From NCBI GenBank assembly GCA_937928195.1, contig CALEYZ010000165.1, positions 1 through 14,923 on the forward strand: a stretch of DNA of 14,923 nt. The letters run 5' to 3'. Position 1 is the stretch's first letter. Every line of letters starts with the position of its first letter. The notes under the pieces were generated by a model. The model saw nothing but the letters and a program-made list of their open reading frames with translations. It was not told the DNA's origin and made no database searches. The position numbers and the translations under genes were made by a program. This stretch comes from an uncultured Limnohabitans sp. (lineage in GTDB: Bacteria > Pseudomonadota > Gammaproteobacteria > Burkholderiales > Burkholderiaceae_C). Of the stretch, positions 13,633-14,923 are shown piece after piece.

Positions 13633-14916
13633 TTAGCCGTGGAGATGGTCATTCTTGGCAACATCGATCAAGTGGTTCAGCACGGCACTGTGCTCGCGCA
13701 GGTTGCGCTCGTGCCAGCGTTTGATGACCCACATGATGCTGGCCACCACAAATCCAAACGCGGTGATGGCTCCAAAGGCCGACAAGCCCATGCCCGTGGA
13801 GAAACTGTAGAAGCCACCCAACAACAAAATACAAGTTTGTTCATTGAAGTTTTGAACGGCAATAGAGCGGCCGGCACCCATCAGGTTGTGACCACGGTGT
13901 TGCAGCAAAGCGTTCATGGGCACCACCAAGAAGCCACCCAAGGCACCGAGCAAAATCAGGAAAGGTGCAGCCACCCAAACGTTGTCAATGAAATTCATGG
14001 CCATCACCAACACGCCCATGCCAATGCCCAAAGGCATGACGCGCGTGGCTTGGTGCAGTTTCATGCGAACGGAGGCCACCACCGCACCGACAGCGGTGCC
14101 AATGGCCACCACGCCCACCAAGCTAGACGCCTGGGTGGTGGTGTAACCCAAGGCTGCAGCACTCCAGGCCAAGACGATGTAACGCAAGTTGCCGGACACG
14201 CCCCAAAACAAAGTGGTGGTGGCCAAGGAGATTTGGCCCAAACGGTCTTTCCACAAGCGTGTGTTGCAATCCCAGAAGTCAGGCAGCAAGGCCAATAAAT
14301 TGTTGGGCATGGCGCGCATCACCACGCCCGTTTGAGGAATGCGCGTGTTGAACCAAGCGGCCAAAGCGTAGAAGGTGATCAACAGCAAGATAGCCGCCTC
14401 GGGGGCCGTGTCGATGCCTGTATCAATGAGGGGAAAGTCAAAGCTGAGCAAGTATTCAGAGACATGCGTCCCCACCAATTGACCGCCGACCAGCACACCC
14501 AAAATGATGGAAGCAATGGTCAAGCCCTCAATCCAACCGTTGGCCTTGACCAATTGCGATGCTGGCAAGAGCTCGGTCAAGATGCCGTATTTGGCGGGTG
14601 AATAGGCGGCCGCGCCCAAGCCCACAATGGCGTATGACAACAGCGGATGGGTGCCAAACAACATCATCAGGCAGCCAAAGACTTTGATGGCGTTGCTGAT
14701 GAACATCACCTCGCCCTTGGGCCTGGCGTCAGCAAAGGCGCCGACAAAGGGTGCCAGCACCACATAAAACAATGCGAACATGGGCACCAAGGCCGCGCGT
14801 TGCCACTCCGCGCCGCCACTGGTTCGAATCAGTTCAACTGCTGCGACAAACAGCGCGTTGTCGGCCAGCGAACTGAAAAACTGGGCCGCCATGATGGTGT
14901 AAAAACCGCGCTTCAT
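13633..14916 (-). CDS. lplT: LplT-type lysophospholipid transporter (MFS)
   Basis: LplT moves lysophospholipids across the inner membrane so they can be re-acylated inside the cell. The 427-residue MFS protein matches the E. coli LplT pattern: AAQFFSSLADNALF at the start of the first helix, an APFVGAFAD loop, the strongly conserved GAAAYSPAKYGILTELLP (about 101-118) and LVKANGWIEGLTIASIILG. E. coli LplT has 397 residues, so this is slightly longer. The start is ATG at 14916, giving MKRGFYTIMAAQFF; only 7 bases of upstream sequence remain in the window, so a longer start and the ribosome binding site cannot be judged. In E. coli lplT is followed by the acyltransferase gene aas; here the downstream neighbour is a peroxidase gene instead. 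Substrate is inferred from the family. Confidence 0.87.
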   Translation of the reverse strand: MKRGFYTIMAAQFFSSLADNALFVAAVELIRTSGGAEWQRAALVPMFALFYVVLAPFVGAFADARPKGEVMFISNAIKVFGCLMMLFGTHPLLSYAIVGLGAAAYSPAKYGILTELLPASQLVKANGWIEGLTIASIILGVLVGGQLVGTHVSEYLLSFDFPLIDTGIDTAPEAAILLLITFYALAAWFNTRIPQTGVVMRAMPNNLLALLPDFWDCNTRLWKDRLGQISLATTTLFWGVSGNLRYIVLAWSAAALGYTTTQASSLVGVVAIGTAVGAVVASVRMKLHQATRVMPLGIGMGVLVMAMNFIDNVWVAAPFLILLGALGGFLVVPMNALLQHRGHNLMGAGRSIAVQNFNEQTCILLLGGFYSFSTGMGLSAFGAITAFGFVVASIMWVIKRWHERNLREHSAVLNHLIDVAKNDHLHG

Positions 14917-14923
14917 GAAATCA

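Overview
The window reads as ordinary chromosome of a betaproteobacterium, most likely in Burkholderiales/Comamonadaceae (Limnohabitans- or Rhodoferax-like; assigned by eye from gene content and protein sequence, not by a search). The pointers are a methionine synthase split into two genes with an S-adenosylhomocysteine (SAH) riboswitch between them, a torF-glnK-amtB cluster, ComM, GlcE/GlcF and an LplT-type transporter. It is densely coding, with no tRNA, rRNA, CRISPR array, insertion sequence or phage gene that I can see, and no gene-free stretch over 300 bases.

Layout. (1) Bases 1-3695, plus strand: the end of the homocysteine-binding half of MetH, a short intergenic region with a probable promoter and a well-formed SAH riboswitch, then the 914-residue folate/cobalamin/activation half of MetH. 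(2) Bases 3716-6542, minus strand: comM, followed after 7 bases by an MFS transporter of unknown substrate. (3) Bases 6543-6747: the divergent control region between comM and torF. It holds a good sigma-54 promoter (GG/GC elements 12 bases apart), a strong NtrC-like enhancer site, a weaker second site, and a GC-rich hairpin and palindrome. (4) Bases 6748-9400, plus strand: torF (putative outer-membrane porin), glnK (PII signal protein) and amtB (ammonium channel), closed by a textbook intrinsic terminator at 9451-9475. This is a nitrogen-limitation operon. (5) Bases 9523-10506: an SMP-30/gluconolactonase-family hydrolase. (6) Bases 10579-13055: glcE and glcF, two of the three glycolate oxidase subunits; the catalytic partner GlcD is not in the window. 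(7) Bases 13109-14916, minus strand: an LplT-type lysophospholipid transporter, then a thiol glutathione peroxidase.

The most informative signals are regulatory. In the metH leader, the segment that closes the SAH-aptamer pseudoknot (922-927) overlaps the segment that can sequester the ribosome binding site (925-931 with 942-948). The two pairings exclude each other, so SAH should switch translation of the B12-binding half ON. Upstream of torF, the sigma-54/NtrC architecture places an uncharacterised outer-membrane protein under nitrogen control together with GlnK and AmtB. I found no convincing wholly new defence, mobile or biosynthetic system.
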